Assembly: GCA_037577475.1 (NCBI GenBank)
Contig: CM075184.1
Coordinates: 8,262,594-8,326,593 of the forward strand
From: Chaunax sp. Z400
Taxonomy: Eukaryota; Chordata; Actinopteri; Lophiiformes; Chaunacidae
Direction of reading: 5' to 3'
DNA length: 64,000 nt
Shown: piece after piece, positions 25,801-37,940 of the stretch
Layout: each line of letters starts with the position of its first letter
How positions within the stretch are numbered: position 1 is the first letter of the stretch
Program-made: the position numbers and the translations under genes
The notes under the pieces: generated by a model
The model's database searches: none
What the model was told of the DNA's origin: nothing
Seen by the model: the letters and a program-made list of their open reading frames with translations, nothing else

Positions 25801-26508
25801 GCGGCGAGGACAACATTAGATTTGCTCAAAATTATTGATCTTTTGTTTGTGAGCCAAGTCGGCGATAAATAACAGTGCATGGGAGATGTGACTCATTATC
25901 ATCGTGCCAAAAGCCCGACAGACCTCTGTCAAAACACACTCTCCTTCCCCCCCTTCTCTTCCTCCTTCCTTTCATCTCCGTCACTACAAACCAATTTAAT
26001 CTGTTTTTAATCCTTCCCTCTTTTCTGTCGCCGTTGCCTTTAATGCGAGGCCTCACTGTCACTATCTGATTCCCTTAAAATTTTAATCCTGCGCTGATAA
26101 CCCTGTATTATTACACATCAGACACACAGGCGGCAGGACACTCACACAGACGTACACATATACACATGCAAATATGTACACACGTCGTTTAGTGGCTCTC
26201 TGAGTGTTTTTATTCTTTTTTACCTTCTTAGTGAAGAAAAAATCCTTTTATCACACAATGGGTAATTTATATCCATTACCAGCGTTTTCAATCCTTTCAG
26301 CGCGGCTGTCACTGCCTTTGGCACACTCGTGATTAATGTGATCTAATAATAGTCTGCCATTATATTTCCTTTAGTAAAACATGTACCAACATCCTATTCA
26401 GCTCAACGAAATTCATTGCCCCTTAAAATATTTTTCCCCTTTTCGTTTCAAAGACAAGATTGCAATTTTTTTTTTCTCTATCTTCTTGCCTCCCAGGAGG
26501 TGATTATT
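22861..26508. other. Non-coding stretch, no gene seen
   Basis: Unique-looking sequence. The 140-codon frame at 23273-23695 and the 124-codon frame at 24675-25049 have no recognisable domain and no splice context. 24080-24370 and 25690-25900 are balanced, repeat-free and TAAT-rich, which makes them candidate non-coding elements. A pyrimidine-rich patch lies at 25930-26035. Confidence 0.45.
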
Positions 26509-26567
26509 TGTGTGTGTGTGTGGTGTGTGTGTGTGTGTGGTGTGTGTGTGTGTGGGTGGGGGGGGGT
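26509..26567. repeat. (GT)n microsatellite, imperfect
   Basis: GT tract broken by TGGT units and ending in a G run (26556-26566). Confidence 0.95.
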
Positions 26568-26970
26568 GTTGAAGAGAGGTGATTCAAGTGGTTTGTACGG
26601 ATAGATTTTTGTGTCTGCAGGTGTGTTGTCCTCACACTGGTGGTGTAACGTGGACACATTGAGAAAAAGTTGAGGTTTCATAAGTATATTCTAGAAAAAC
26701 TAAAACTGATGTAGCTCAAGTAAGGTTACATTGATTTAATTTACACATTGTTTATGCACATATTTTTATTCGTGATATTTTCAGACAGCCTGATTTAGGA
26801 TATGAATGTTTTAATTTAAGACATCTTTAATTCTATGACAGTCTTAACCCCTGATCACAAATACATCCATTTTGTCTTTTGTCTTTCCTTCATCTTTTCT
26901 TTTAGAGTAGTCAGTTTGGAATGGGTGATGGAGAGGAAAGATGCTCCCTGTGGAATGTGCACAGGATTAG
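26568..26970. other. Non-coding stretch, no gene seen
   Basis: AT-rich sequence with no recognised feature. Confidence 0.5.

Positions 26971-27019
<49 letters not shown>
26971..27019. repeat. (GT)n microsatellite, 49 bp
   Basis: Nearly pure GT tract, 108 bp upstream of an oppositely oriented CA tract. Confidence 0.97.
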
Positions 27020-27123
27020 GCCGGGGAGGTGGTCCAGCAATGGGCTCTGTTCCTTCCCAGCCGGACAGCCTGAGCCAGTCTGCCACTCATGGGGCACGTT
27101 TCAGACAGGGCGGTGCCAATGCT

Positions 27124-27127
<4 letters not shown>

Positions 27128-27161
<34 letters not shown>

Positions 27162-27182
27162 CACACACACACACTCACACAC
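27128..27182. repeat. (CA)n microsatellite, 55 bp
   Basis: Pure CA to 27158, then CTA and CTC interruptions. It is the reverse complement of the GT tract at 26971-27019, so the two can pair within one strand. Confidence 0.95.
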
Positions 27183-29510
27183 TCCTGGCTCCCTCCCACA
27201 AAGAGGGTTAACCCTTACTGGGTTCTTAGACTTGTTTCCAGGATGAACAGGTGGTCCCACAAAACATGGGCATCCATTTCCTCATGACTTATCCCAGTGT
27301 GTGTGTGTCTGTGTGTGTGCGTGTGTTTGTGTGTGTGTGAGGAGGGAGGGGTAGACAGAGACGTTGGGGGGGGGGAGCACACATGACTGCGTAGCTTTAG
27401 TACACCTTTTGCATGTGTGTTGGTTTTGCTCGGTGCGAGGGTGGCTGGCGCTCGGAGCAGCGTGCCGAGGGTCCCGTCGCTGTGTGAAATGGATCAGATG
27501 GCCGTCGTGACATGAACAATATTACATCCAGCTCCCATTTAGCAGGGGTAATATAGCTAATATATGTGTGCCGTTTGAACATTTGTTTGTATGTGTGTCC
27601 CTGACCCCAGAGTCTGACCGCAGCAAACACAGCTGTCAACACTTTACATCTATGTTTTTTTCTTCTTTTTTTTCTCTCCAATCCCTCCATGCAGGATCCT
27701 TCCATTAAAGATAACTTGAATTGAACTGCGTCTCATTCATTTCAACCCTCCTCCCGCCTCCTGTCTGATTTAATACCTTCCTACCAGAGAAAATCGAAGG
27801 TAAACCACTTGTAAGGAAAAACCAGTGCGCTCCACTTTCTTTGTTTTAAATGCCACCCTCTGATGGATGAGGGTTGTGATAGATTTTTTTAGGTAAAGTT
27901 GAACACCTGACTGGTGCGACATTGTAAGTTACACTCAGCTCCTGGCTGCTACGACACATAGCTGAGACCTTCTCTGCCTTTGATAACTGTAGTATTTCAT
28001 GTCGGAGGAAAACGTTCGGCGCTGTTTGTTCTCTTGTGAGTTCTGTCTGTGGCTCAGCCCCTCTGAACCCCACACACATGTGAAATAGGCGTTTTGGAAA
28101 ATATGAGTAAGTAAGCAAAGAGAAAAGGAGGAAAGCAGAGAGCAGAATAGAGCCTTGGAGATAAACATAAACAGAGCAGAGAGAAAGAAGCCTTCTCTCT
28201 GAGTCAGCAGGTTTTAGTAAAGTCTGATTAAACGAGGTGGGAAACCGGTCGGGGTAGTAAATAACAGAGGTGTCAAAATGTTGCTTAATGACCTGGATAT
28301 CTCGTGCATGAAATATGTAGCTGCAGATCTAAGCAGGAACTGTAGTTCTTTTTCCTTTTTTTTCTGTAATGCCTTAATGTGCAAGGGGGGTTCAGATGTT
28401 TAAAGCAGTGGAAAGTCAAGGCTTCCAGATAAGACGGATAAGAATTTGGAAATATTATCCGTGTCTATGTCTCTTCTTAATTAGCACACAGTACATAATA
28501 GATTTTTAAACATGCACCTGCAGCTAAAAAGAGAATTTATTAGAACTTTTAACAGAAATGTTCAATCCAGACTCACCAGGATTTCAATGCTGGTGTGACC
28601 AGACTTTACTATTTTACTCTATTTTGATCATATGGTGTCCTTTGGATGTCTATCTTCTTTTTGATAGAGGATGTTTTGTGCTCCAGTTGAAAGGCCTTTT
28701 AGTCTATTTTGTGGTTTGTTATTTTTCACTTCATAAATAAAAACAGATAACAGGTCTGTGCACATCACATGATATAAACAGGTCATTAACTGTGTATAAT
28801 AACGTTTATTATTACTAGTAGTAGTTGTATCTATTGCAATAAATAATTGTTTACTTTATGCATTTTGTAAAATTTGCAATTATGTGACAGCTTGATCTCA
28901 TGTGATGTCATATAGCAAACCACTTTTAGCAACATTTCATAGGTCATGTCATGCATGGAATAGACAAACTTAAAAATGTGATGTCATCATTAGAGTCACA
29001 TGACCCACAAACACAGCTGGTAAACTCCTTGGTCAGGTTTAAGAAAAGAGTTCACTCACACTCTGTAAATGATGTGATTCACGTTATGACATGGCGTTGA
29101 ATGATTTAAGACATCGCCACGTTATTTATACGTGAAGTGAAAGTGACGATGCACGATAATACGACATCATTTATTAGTCGTCAGTGATTTTAATCATTCA
29201 TTAAAACTGACTTGTACAAATGAATGATTTTAAATAAAGTTTAAGTTAATGCAGATTTTTATTTGTGTGAACAATTTTGTCTGCAATGCGAAGCAATGGG
29301 ACCAACCTTCCCCTGCATTGCCCATCACTTTGATAAAGGTATGCGGGATTTTTCATACATTTGTCACATTAGGATTTATATGTCATATCATCAGACTTAT
29401 TATTATTATTCAAAACATTAATGATGATTTCACAGTTTAGATGACTGGAGGCTGACATGCCTATTTGGGACACATAAAATAAAAACTATATAGTTGAAAC
29501 TCTAAAGTTA
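27183..29510. other. Non-coding stretch with CpG-rich patch
   Basis: Imperfect GT run at 27297-27339 and a run of G at about 27365-27375. 27425-27505 is rich in CpG compared with its surroundings and is followed by balanced sequence to about 27570. A polypyrimidine tract and TGCAG at 27650-27694 look like a splice acceptor, followed by only ten codons to a stop. 28895-29190 repeats TGATGTCA/CACATGA words and may be an old dispersed repeat. No gene is supported. Confidence 0.4.
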
Positions 29511-30150
29511 ATGAAATGTTTAAAGCCCTGGAATGAAAAGTGGTCGGAGAGAGGAGCAGAGAGCTGGAGGCATTCGGAGGTTATTGCACTCAGTGCAGCA
29601 GACGATTCCTTCCCCTCCTCTCTTCAAGAGGGGGGGAACCCCTTCCTGAGGAGGGGATGCTTGAAGCAAAGAGAGAAGGGGAGGGAGGGAAGGGGAGCGT
29701 TGGTGGCAGTGAACTCAGCACTTTCCTTATCTCCCCCCCACCCCCTCTCTCTGTCTCTCTCTCTCCCAGGGCTCCCTGTTCAGCGCCGACCAGAAGAAGA
29801 GCTGAGGCTGAGGCTGGCTTAACGGGGCTAAGCACACTGTCGAAGAAACCACCCCCACCCACAGTCTGAGGTGACTCAGGGCTTTCAGGGAAGAGGAAGT
29901 GAGGGAGGGAAAGGGGGAGGGGGCAGAGGGACGTGAGATGTTGGGTGTAAGGAAGGCTACAGTTATCCACGCTATGATGCAATCTGTGTAGGGTGGTGAT
30001 GATGATCACTGTGATGATGAGGATGATCATGATAATGACGCACACACATACGCGCACATCCACACGGCAGTTGTCCGGGACGTCCGCCGAACATGGATGC
30101 ACTGAAGTCCTGCATGTGCACATGAACAGATAATACCTATTTAATCCCAT
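29511..30150. other. Purine/pyrimidine-rich non-coding stretch
   Basis: G/A-rich and C/T-rich runs (29620-29700, 29725-29768, 29880-29940) and a GAT-rich run (29995-30036). Overlapping frames of 103-186 codons on both strands, rich in Ser, Pro and Gly, follow from the biased composition and are not called as genes. Confidence 0.55.
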
Positions 30151-31792
30151 CGGTTATCCATTGTAGTAGGGTTACTCTGTCTATCCTTACGTCCGAGCTG
30201 GCTGCCTCTTATCCCTTATGTCATTCTTGTCTCCAGTGTCCAAACCAGAAGCTGCATAATGAGCATGGCCTAGCCTTATGTAATGTGTGTGTGTTTGAAG
30301 GCTTCAGATCTTGGGGAAGGGAGTTCACAAAGTGCAACTTGAAGTCTAGGAATGTGTGAGGAAAAGTTAGAGTCTGAGAAAACTCCACACCTTCGCTGAA
30401 GCCCGGCAGGCAGGCCTGTGCGACCCAGGCCTGACGCTCTGGCATGCTCCGAGGAAGTGAGGTTAGTTCACCTAGCAGCTATTTCTTGTCCAGCTGTGGA
30501 AATGCCTTTGCCATCATACTGGGAATATCTAGGCAAGGTGTGGATGAAGATGTGACATTTAGCTGTTAATAGCAGGGCCTGATACACATGGTGATTTATT
30601 TCAGTTGATATTGAAGTGGGGATTGATTGTGATGCTGCGTTGGCATGACAGAGTTAGTGAACTCCTCTGCTCTCAAGGCACCTTCTGTCATCCTTTCCTT
30701 AGCCAAATTTGGACTCTGACACTGAATGGATGGGCCACATTTCAGCTGTGATACTGTACGCGTATGTATGTTAGTGTGTGCGCAGCTGTGTGTGGTTGTA
30801 AAGTGACGCATTATGGCAAAAAATGCCTGAATAATTTAACACACATTATTTTATAATGCCATTCTTTAGAATCTGACTGTGTCACTCTAACAAATGTGTG
30901 TGTCGGAAAGTTCAGGGGATTTTGTAGGGTGCCCGTGAACAGTGAGCGATGGCAACCAGCCGACTCTCAGCTCCCTCTTGTCTACCAGTGTCTCCATGTG
31001 AGCCCCGTGCACCATTTCCCCTCTCTCAAAACTAACGCCGTGGTGAATCGAAACAAAAGGCCACATATTTTATTTATGTGTCAAAAGTGCAATGAAAGGA
31101 GGGTAGGAGGGAGGGAGCCGCGCCTATCACTCTATCCGTCGGTTGATATCATTCCACACTCGCGGATCAATTCTCCCAGACAGAGGGAGGAGGAAAGAGT
31201 GATCTCGACGATGAGGGAGGGAGAGAGGGAAGGAAGGAGAGCTGAAATGGTGGTCGTATTGATTTGTCAAAGCAATACAGGGTTGCGTGTTTTGCTTAAA
31301 CGTCCACATAAACCTGAGCTGTCAGAGGTGGACGGGCATAAACTGACATTTGGCCCGCACACATGGACTGTGGATTTTCTGCTTGGCCAAGCTGTATACA
31401 AAAGAACTGGGCTCTGCAGCATCCAAAGTCCCCAACTCTCTTCAACATACTACCATAATTAGTCACACTGGCCCTTTAAATCCCTTTAAAACACAGTTTT
31501 GTGACACCAAATCTTAAGTGAAGTCCACTCGGACGGTGGAATTTATCTCGTTTTTGTATCTCTTTTATATGGTCATGCCAGTATCTGTCTGTCTCTATAA
31601 AAGTTGTATAGCCTACTAATGCAAATTCAAGAGAAGAAGTACTGAGCAGTGATCTCTCAGGAACTTCAGTCATCTATGTTTAACAGGTAAGTTCACTGCA
31701 GACTAAACTCCACGAATTATGTCCCATTCTTCTAACATCAAACATGCCTCTTTTTAAGCTCAGTGACAATCACAACTGGTCACCAAACAAGT
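30151..31792. other. Non-coding stretch, no gene called
   Basis: Holds the longest frame outside the LINE apart from composition-driven ones (188 codons, plus strand, 30896-31462). It has no recognisable domain, crosses a purine-rich tract (31180-31245) and shows no promoter or splice context. 31250-31400 is balanced unique sequence. Confidence 0.45.
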
Positions 31793-31905
31793 TCAGGTTC
31801 AGGTTTATTTATTTGTCATTCCAGCCATATCTGTAAAAACACATGCAGTGGAACAAAACTGCGTTTCTCAAGACCAGTGTGCAAAAAAGAAGAAACACAT
31901 ACAAA
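31793..31905 (-). mobile_element. 3'-end fragment of a minus-strand retroelement (LINE or SINE)
   Basis: The left boundary shows two and a half GTTCAG units (read on the minus strand, an element end running into a CTGAAC repeat). Next come TTTATTTATTTGTCATTCCAG, GTGGAACAAAACTGCGTTTC and CCAGTGTGCAAAAAAGAAG, wording that I associate with non-LTR retroelement 3' ends in fish. The short tandem tail parallels the ATCTT tail of the LINE at 58216. No coding part remains. Confidence 0.45.
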
Positions 31906-32919
31906 CAGTTAAAAGACTATGCAAAAGAATCATGAAGTGCAATCAAGTTAAAACGATTATAGAATAAATAAAAACAACCCTACTAGATAAAAAAAGAATT
32001 TAAAAAATCCTCGATTGTGAGTAACCAAAACAACCTTAGCCACAGTGGAAAAGGAAAAACACATTGAGGTTATATTGGAACACATTCTGTTAATATATAA
32101 CCTCAACTAAGACCAATAATGGAAATCTAGCAAATCATGAGAAATCTAGAAAAGACTAACTTTGTGCTGAATTGGTTTAAGGACTCTGCCAAGGATCCTA
32201 TTGTGTTTATCCACGCTCAAATTATATAGTTTGCCCAATATTTGGCCATGGGGCAGTCGAGGAAAGCCCTCTTCCCCTCTGCAGCGACACGCCTGGCACA
32301 AGGACAAGAGTGAGGGGGGGGATGAAATTAAAGAGCAGTTAAAGAAAGCCGGAGAAAAGAGCTGAGAGTGTGCACAGGGCCATAAAAGGGATAGTTTAAC
32401 CATTGATCGAGAGCAGTGGTGGAAATGGCAGCTGTAAATCAATTTTATCTTGGAACAGCTAAAGAGTGTTTTCTAATGAGGTTAATGCCACATAATGGCT
32501 AAATTCCTCTGCTTAAAAGATGCCCTCAAGGTGGTGGCGTGAGATAGATGTCACCATTGGAAAGCTTAACACCTTCCCATTCAACACCAGGCAGAGGTTT
32601 GCCTTTTCCTCTCAGGGAGACTGCATCTTAAATGATGTCAAACCTTTATTCATTAGAAGGTTTCAGGGGGTCATTATATCATCCAGTACAACCTTTGTTC
32701 AGACAGCTTGTTTTACCAATAGGCAGATACATCTGTGGCTAAGCTTTTGGCCATTTCAATTATTCAGTCTGTGTTGTCCCCTTCCAGCATTGTGAGTTCA
32801 TTCCTGATCACGTTTTCAAAAGACTGTATCAATTAAATTCAAACAAGTATGTCAGAAAACCACTAAATGCTGCTTGTCTTAAGGCATAGTTGATATATGG
32901 TTGATGGTGTCACATCTAA
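31906..32919. other. Non-coding stretch, no gene seen
   Basis: AT-rich sequence with no recognised features. The frames at 32146-32442 and 32520-32795 show no domain. Confidence 0.5.
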
Positions 32920-33120
32920 TGGTAGCCAATTTCTCGCCAATGTTTTCATCTATTCATCCATCTGCTTCTTTAAGTTTGGGTCTTCATTCAAATCCCCTTG
33001 GGGGGGGCTGCACAATTCCCAGGATCCTTCTAGAATCCCTGAAGTGTTCTTTCGATCTCCCCTGAGATCTTATCCAATATAGCAAAATACCTCCACAAGG
33101 AAATGGCTAGGAGACTAACC
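32920..33120 (-). mobile_element. Worn 3' relic of a LINE (minus strand)
   Basis: CATCTATTCATCCATCTGCTTC, then CCCTTGGGGGGGCTGCA, GGATCC and CCTCCACAAGGAAATGGCTAGGAGACTAACCTGATCAAATG follow, in order, the reverse complement of the C-terminal and tail region of a very common fish LINE. In that LINE an ATCCATCCAT tail is followed by the codons for the last RT-proximal domain. Similarity is degraded and assigned from recall. Confidence 0.4.
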
Positions 33121-33135
33121 TGATCAAATGAACTT

Positions 33136-33200
33136 CTATTTAAGGTTGGAAGATGTTTCACCTCTCATCCAAGAGGCTTCTTCAGTTTGGTTACCATGAC
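33136..33200 (-). repeat. Short dispersed-repeat fragment with a small stem
   Basis: On the minus strand it reads CTGAAGAAGCCTCTTGGATG and then AGAGGTGAAAC, a sequence block I recognise as recurrent in fish genomes. CCTCT (33161-33165) and AGAGG (33172-33176) form a 5-bp stem with a 6-base loop. It is flanked by the conserved words CTGAAGA and GAAA. Confidence 0.45.
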
Positions 33201-36200
33201 CTGGTTTCATGTCAGTCTACACAAGCATCTAGCAAACTACATAACAGCTTCCCCAAACCTTACCCATATATTAACTATGATAAGCAGTTGCACCTTCTGG
33301 CATTTTTAATGTGAGTCTGAAAGTTGGCACATATCAAAACAATATTCACTATAGGTTGACCAACGGAGGGGAGCATTTGCCCTGTTCTTCTTTGCGGGGG
33401 TCTGGGCGACATGTCTACAGATGACTTTTGCAGTTTTGTGCTCCTCTACGCCTCTTGCTGAGTTGGCAGAGCCAAAGGAGAAAGCTCTAAGAGTCAACAA
33501 CTGGTACAACCACAACCGATATGTTCAGGCATTCCCAAAGCGTCCAATATGAAGACTAATCACAAGTTAGCTAGCTAGCATATCAGCAGATTCAGACAAG
33601 TTGAAATATTACATTACACAAATGTCATTAGAGAGTAATGGAAGCATAAGGAATCCTCCTTGTCTTCAGCGAGAGTGATCCGAGGAGTCAGCAAACTGTA
33701 AACTAAACTCCACCAAGACGATGTCGTCGAGGGAAAGCAGCTCATAATCAGTGTCTTTTAGTGATGTGGAGACACTGGGAGTGCATTGCATTATGAGAGA
33801 GACTTGGAGGACTAAACTGAGGTCAAACAGGCTTTATGTAATATTAATGAATTCTGAATCATATCCATCGTATTGGTGTTTGATGATGCAGGCTATACAT
33901 ATTTAAGATAAAGTCATCAGCTAACACAGCGTCCTAAAATCACTCTGTGTGTATGTGAATAAAATTGACTCCAGCCAGCATGCAGCATGAAACTTAAGAA
34001 AAGTTCATCTCCACAGACCTCTAGCATTGATCACTGGGGCCCTAAAGCTATTATCATGATCTAATTAGGTTTAACATAAGTCTGTGTCATGGCCCGGTGC
34101 AAGGCTCCCTTGTCCCCAATTCCACTCATTCACAGCATCCCTAAGTAAAAATAGAACACATGTGCCACACATACATGCAGTGAATACTAATGCTTTATTT
34201 TATAGTTACACTGAGATCTAGTTTCATGTCAGACTGAAGTCTAAAGCAGGGATAAATGATGTAAATGGAGACGATGAACAATGGGGTAATCTTCCAGGTT
34301 CCGCTCCTGTGTAAATGCATATTAGTCCAACCTATTAAAGTAAAATGGTTTTAAAATGAATCTGCAGTAATCTTTTTTTCTCACACTTTACTGTAGATAC
34401 ATGCAAACTGTTAAATACAGGAAACACAATAGCTTTGATGAGCTGGTTTTGGAGATTGAATCAGCAATTGTTTTAAAACATACCAGTACTGTTGGGTGTG
34501 GTGGAATAGCTTCCATACCATTGTTATACTTTTTATAGTCTTGCACCTGTTGTCTATTGTGCCTCATGATTCTCAAAATGATGCAACTTAAAGACCAATT
34601 TAACTCCAGAGCCTAAACCCTCTAATTCCTCTTTATTTCTGCTCTGGGTATTTATACATAGAAGCTGTTTGAGAGTCACCATAGTGATATCTATTTGAAA
34701 AATACTGCCGCACATACTGCTTCCTGATTACGGTAAACTGACTCTGTACAATTTATCAGGTTCTTTTCCACTCCTCTCTCTCTGTGTTCCAATGAGCTAC
34801 GAGCTGATGATGATCTGAATACACCAGGATCCAAAAGTATAAAAAGGTGAAACATGCAGCCAGTGACCTAATAAGAAGACCTTTAAAGTGCACCCATTAA
34901 TACAGCTGTCAAATATTTTATAATGAAATATTATATATAATTCCATTTTTTATGTACTTTATAGCCAGGCTGAGGTGTTTTTATATAGCTGTGAATTACC
35001 TACTCTGACACCTTATTCATTTCCAACACGATTAGCAGCAGTGGTGTGCATGGCTGGCGCAGTGGGTGGCTGTGGCCCAGTGCACACACTCATGGGCTCA
35101 TTATGCCATCGCACAGGTGTAATGGAATGCCCCCCATCCTTAACACAAACACAGACAGGCACACATACAAACCCTCACATGCTTGCATGCAGACTGAACA
35201 CTGAGGGTCCTCTTGGCCTCTCCACAAAGCAACTTTTTTTTTTTCCCCCAATGTTGTACAATCTAGGCATCCACTGAAGTCTTATTATTACAGCCCCAGG
35301 ATGAAGAACCATGCTTCAGTCCCCATATAAGGGAAGAACAGACTGAAAAAGAGGTGTTAAGAGGACTCCCCTCCCTGTCCACTCCTCCTGTGTTCTCTTT
35401 TATTATGAATAGTGGTGGTAAGAGAGAAAAGCATATACTCTATTTGAATCTGTTCATGGTCCCTGAAGGACCACTCTCACCAGATGAGGGCCCTTTTTCC
35501 ACCCCCCTCCGTCTTTTGATTGATATGTGAAATCCGTCTCTGTACGCAGCTCTAAAGGCAGTGCCTGTGTGCGTCTGAAAGGTGCTCATTGTTGAGTCGG
35601 GACCACTTTGTCAAGAAACAATTCTGTTCCCAAGGAAGCCGAGAACGTCTTAAAAAAGATACAGGCCCTTATTGTGTACATTGGGGAATTTTAATTTTGT
35701 GTGTGAGGTCATTTTAATCCTGATGAATTTTTATAGTAGCGGTTGTAGTTCAATGGCCGGTCGCCCTAATGCTCTAAAGAAGGAGGGAAATAATGGGAAA
35801 ATGGGAAAGAATGAAAAACCCACCCACAGGCCTGTTGAAGAATCCTAAACTTAAAGTGTCACAGAGTGTGAGGAGGAATGGTAGAGGCCTTTGTTTATGG
35901 ACACATTGGGATGTATTTAAGTTCTACAAAGGAGAATCCCTGAATGGAGGCTTGATTTCTGCTACAAGCTTTGAAAATGTGTGGTCTAAGGATAGATTTG
36001 CCACGGGATAAGGTTTGTGGACTAATCTCTTAGGCTACAGAAGCCGACATGAGCGAACCACCCAAAACATTATCCCTGAACTGATGCCTAAATAGGAAAT
36101 GGATGATGGTATGATTGAGCATCATTATAAATTGGCATATTGGATTTTTCCAACCCCATTTTATCACATTTGACTTGGGTAAACTTTCACAATAAAAGAT

Positions 36201-37454
36201 TTGTCAAGTCAGTGTTATTCTAGCTGATAATAGATGGGTACCCTCTCAGACTGTTTCTTCTGTGTAAACTAATGGTCCTGTTTGAGCAGCAGTTCGTCTT
36301 TTCATCTGAGCTGTGTGGCTGTTTTGTTGCCGGCTCGCCCTCTGGCCTTGTGTAGGTTCAGACGGGAAGTGAGCCTATTAGGCAGATGAGTTGAAAAGTA
36401 AACACGGAGCAGCTGAAAATGTTGCCAGATTTGGTATATTTTCGCAATTCAAAGCTGGAGATAAACCTATGACGTTTTATTTTGTTGCTTTTTTCAAAAT
36501 AGTGCACCATCGCAGGAGACTCGCTCATCACCGCTAAATCGAAACTGTATCTTCTTTGAGAAACGGCAGGGTGAGACCGAACAGCATGATTCATAATGGT
36601 TATTTATGTACCATGTAGCTGAAACTCAGCAGGGCGCAGAGGCATGGTCTTTATTAAGTACATGTCTTTCTGCTTAGTTTCTTCTCAGTTGGGCTTGTAG
36701 CCTGTCTTCCTGATGAATATTTCCCATATGGATATTGAAAATACATCATCTTAATGTTTTTGATCATGCTCAAAATAACAAGAGTGGGAGTCTGAACTCT
36801 AGCAAAAAAATGGGGTACATTAAAATGTTTAAGTTAACTGGAAAATCAGATTGCACATAGTTTGGGTTCCCTGCCTGGTGATGGATCCCCTTACTGCCTC
36901 CAAATTCCAATAACTAACTTGTTCCCTGTCTGTCCTATAGCAGTCCTTTATTTCTTTCTCTGCTGTCACCTCCTCCCTCTTTTCCCTCTGTTCTGAGGTG
37001 CAGAGATCCAAATGCGCGATGGTGCATTACTAAAGACACCTGCTCTGTTGATGTGGCCAGGCAGATTGACTGTGTACTTGTGAATGTGTGTATACGCGCG
37101 TTTATTCATCAATTTGTAGGCAGAGACTGAGACCAAACCTATCAAAAATGCACTGAAGTTAATTTGTCCATTTTTGCCTCAAATTGTGCATAACGGTCTT
37201 TTAATTCTGTCGACACAGTGACCTTGTCAAGGTTTGGAATCATCTGCACAAGACACACAAATGTTTCACCCCAATGATGAGGTAGGCCTATATAATCATG
37301 ATCAAAATGCAAGTGACATTAGTGTTACAAGATGGCATCAGTTATGTGTCTATCAAGCATCTTGTCCTCATAGAATTCATTTGAATCACCTTTAAGGACC
37401 AGTACACCCTAAAAAGAATATTCAGTCATTATCTACACACCCCAACGCCAAAGG
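33201..37454. other. Non-coding stretch, no gene seen
   Basis: Unique-looking AT-rich DNA. Frames at 33306-33515, 34975-35277, 35793-36011 and 36358-36594 have no recognisable domain. T-rich runs lie near 34373 and 35237. 35690-35770 and 36290-36600 are balanced, repeat-poor sequence. Confidence 0.5.
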
Positions 37455-37900
37455 AAAGTCAGGGTGCTTTTGGACTATTCTGTTTGATCCGGACCAAAAT
37501 TGCAGGTGTGAATTTCCCCCTAGACCAAGGTTGGATCAAAGATTGGAAAAAACACATGAAACCCTGGAACTTTAAATTTATTTTCTGCGAGGATGAGAGA
37601 GAGACGGTACTAGAGGATGGGAGAGCAATGACACCTCACTTTATAAAAAATGTGGCAGCAGACTGTAAAGGTAAATGAAAGTGATGCTTTTACATACGTG
37701 AAGGACAATTTTCCTTTTTTATGATGATCTGGACAATCAAACATCAAGTATAGGGAGATGCAGCCCACGTAGATGATGACGACAGGACGAAGGTATGTCA
37801 TGAAAAGTTCTTTAGTGCGCTTGGAAAATCATAGTGTGAAACAAAAACTAAACAAACAAATGAGCAAACAAAAGCCCAAACCTTGGTCCGGACTTTTATC
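37455..37900. mobile_element. Probable non-autonomous DNA transposon with TCCGGACCAA inverted ends
   Basis: TCCGGACCAAAATTG at 37488-37502 is mirrored by TCCGGACCAAGGTTTG on the minus strand at 37892-37877. Next to these are GCAGGTGTGAA on the left and CATAGTGTGAAAC on the right, words typical of a short hAT-like or similar fish element whose copies encode no transposase. The frame at 37484-37678 inside it has no domain. The outer ends and target duplication are not resolved, because the right side runs straight into the foldback repeat. Confidence 0.45.
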
Positions 37901-37940
37901 TGAAAGTAGCATCAATTTCTGAGTCCCAAAAATATTTGTG

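Noticed and set aside
29590..30150. 186-codon minus-strand frame
   Set aside because: Composition is Ser/Pro/Leu-rich because it reads through pyrimidine and GAT/ATC repeats; overlapping plus frames are open for the same reason.
30896..31462. 188-codon open frame on the plus strand
   Set aside because: It has no recognisable domain, passes through a purine-rich tract and lacks splice or promoter context; length alone is within reach of chance in 64 kb of six-frame sequence.
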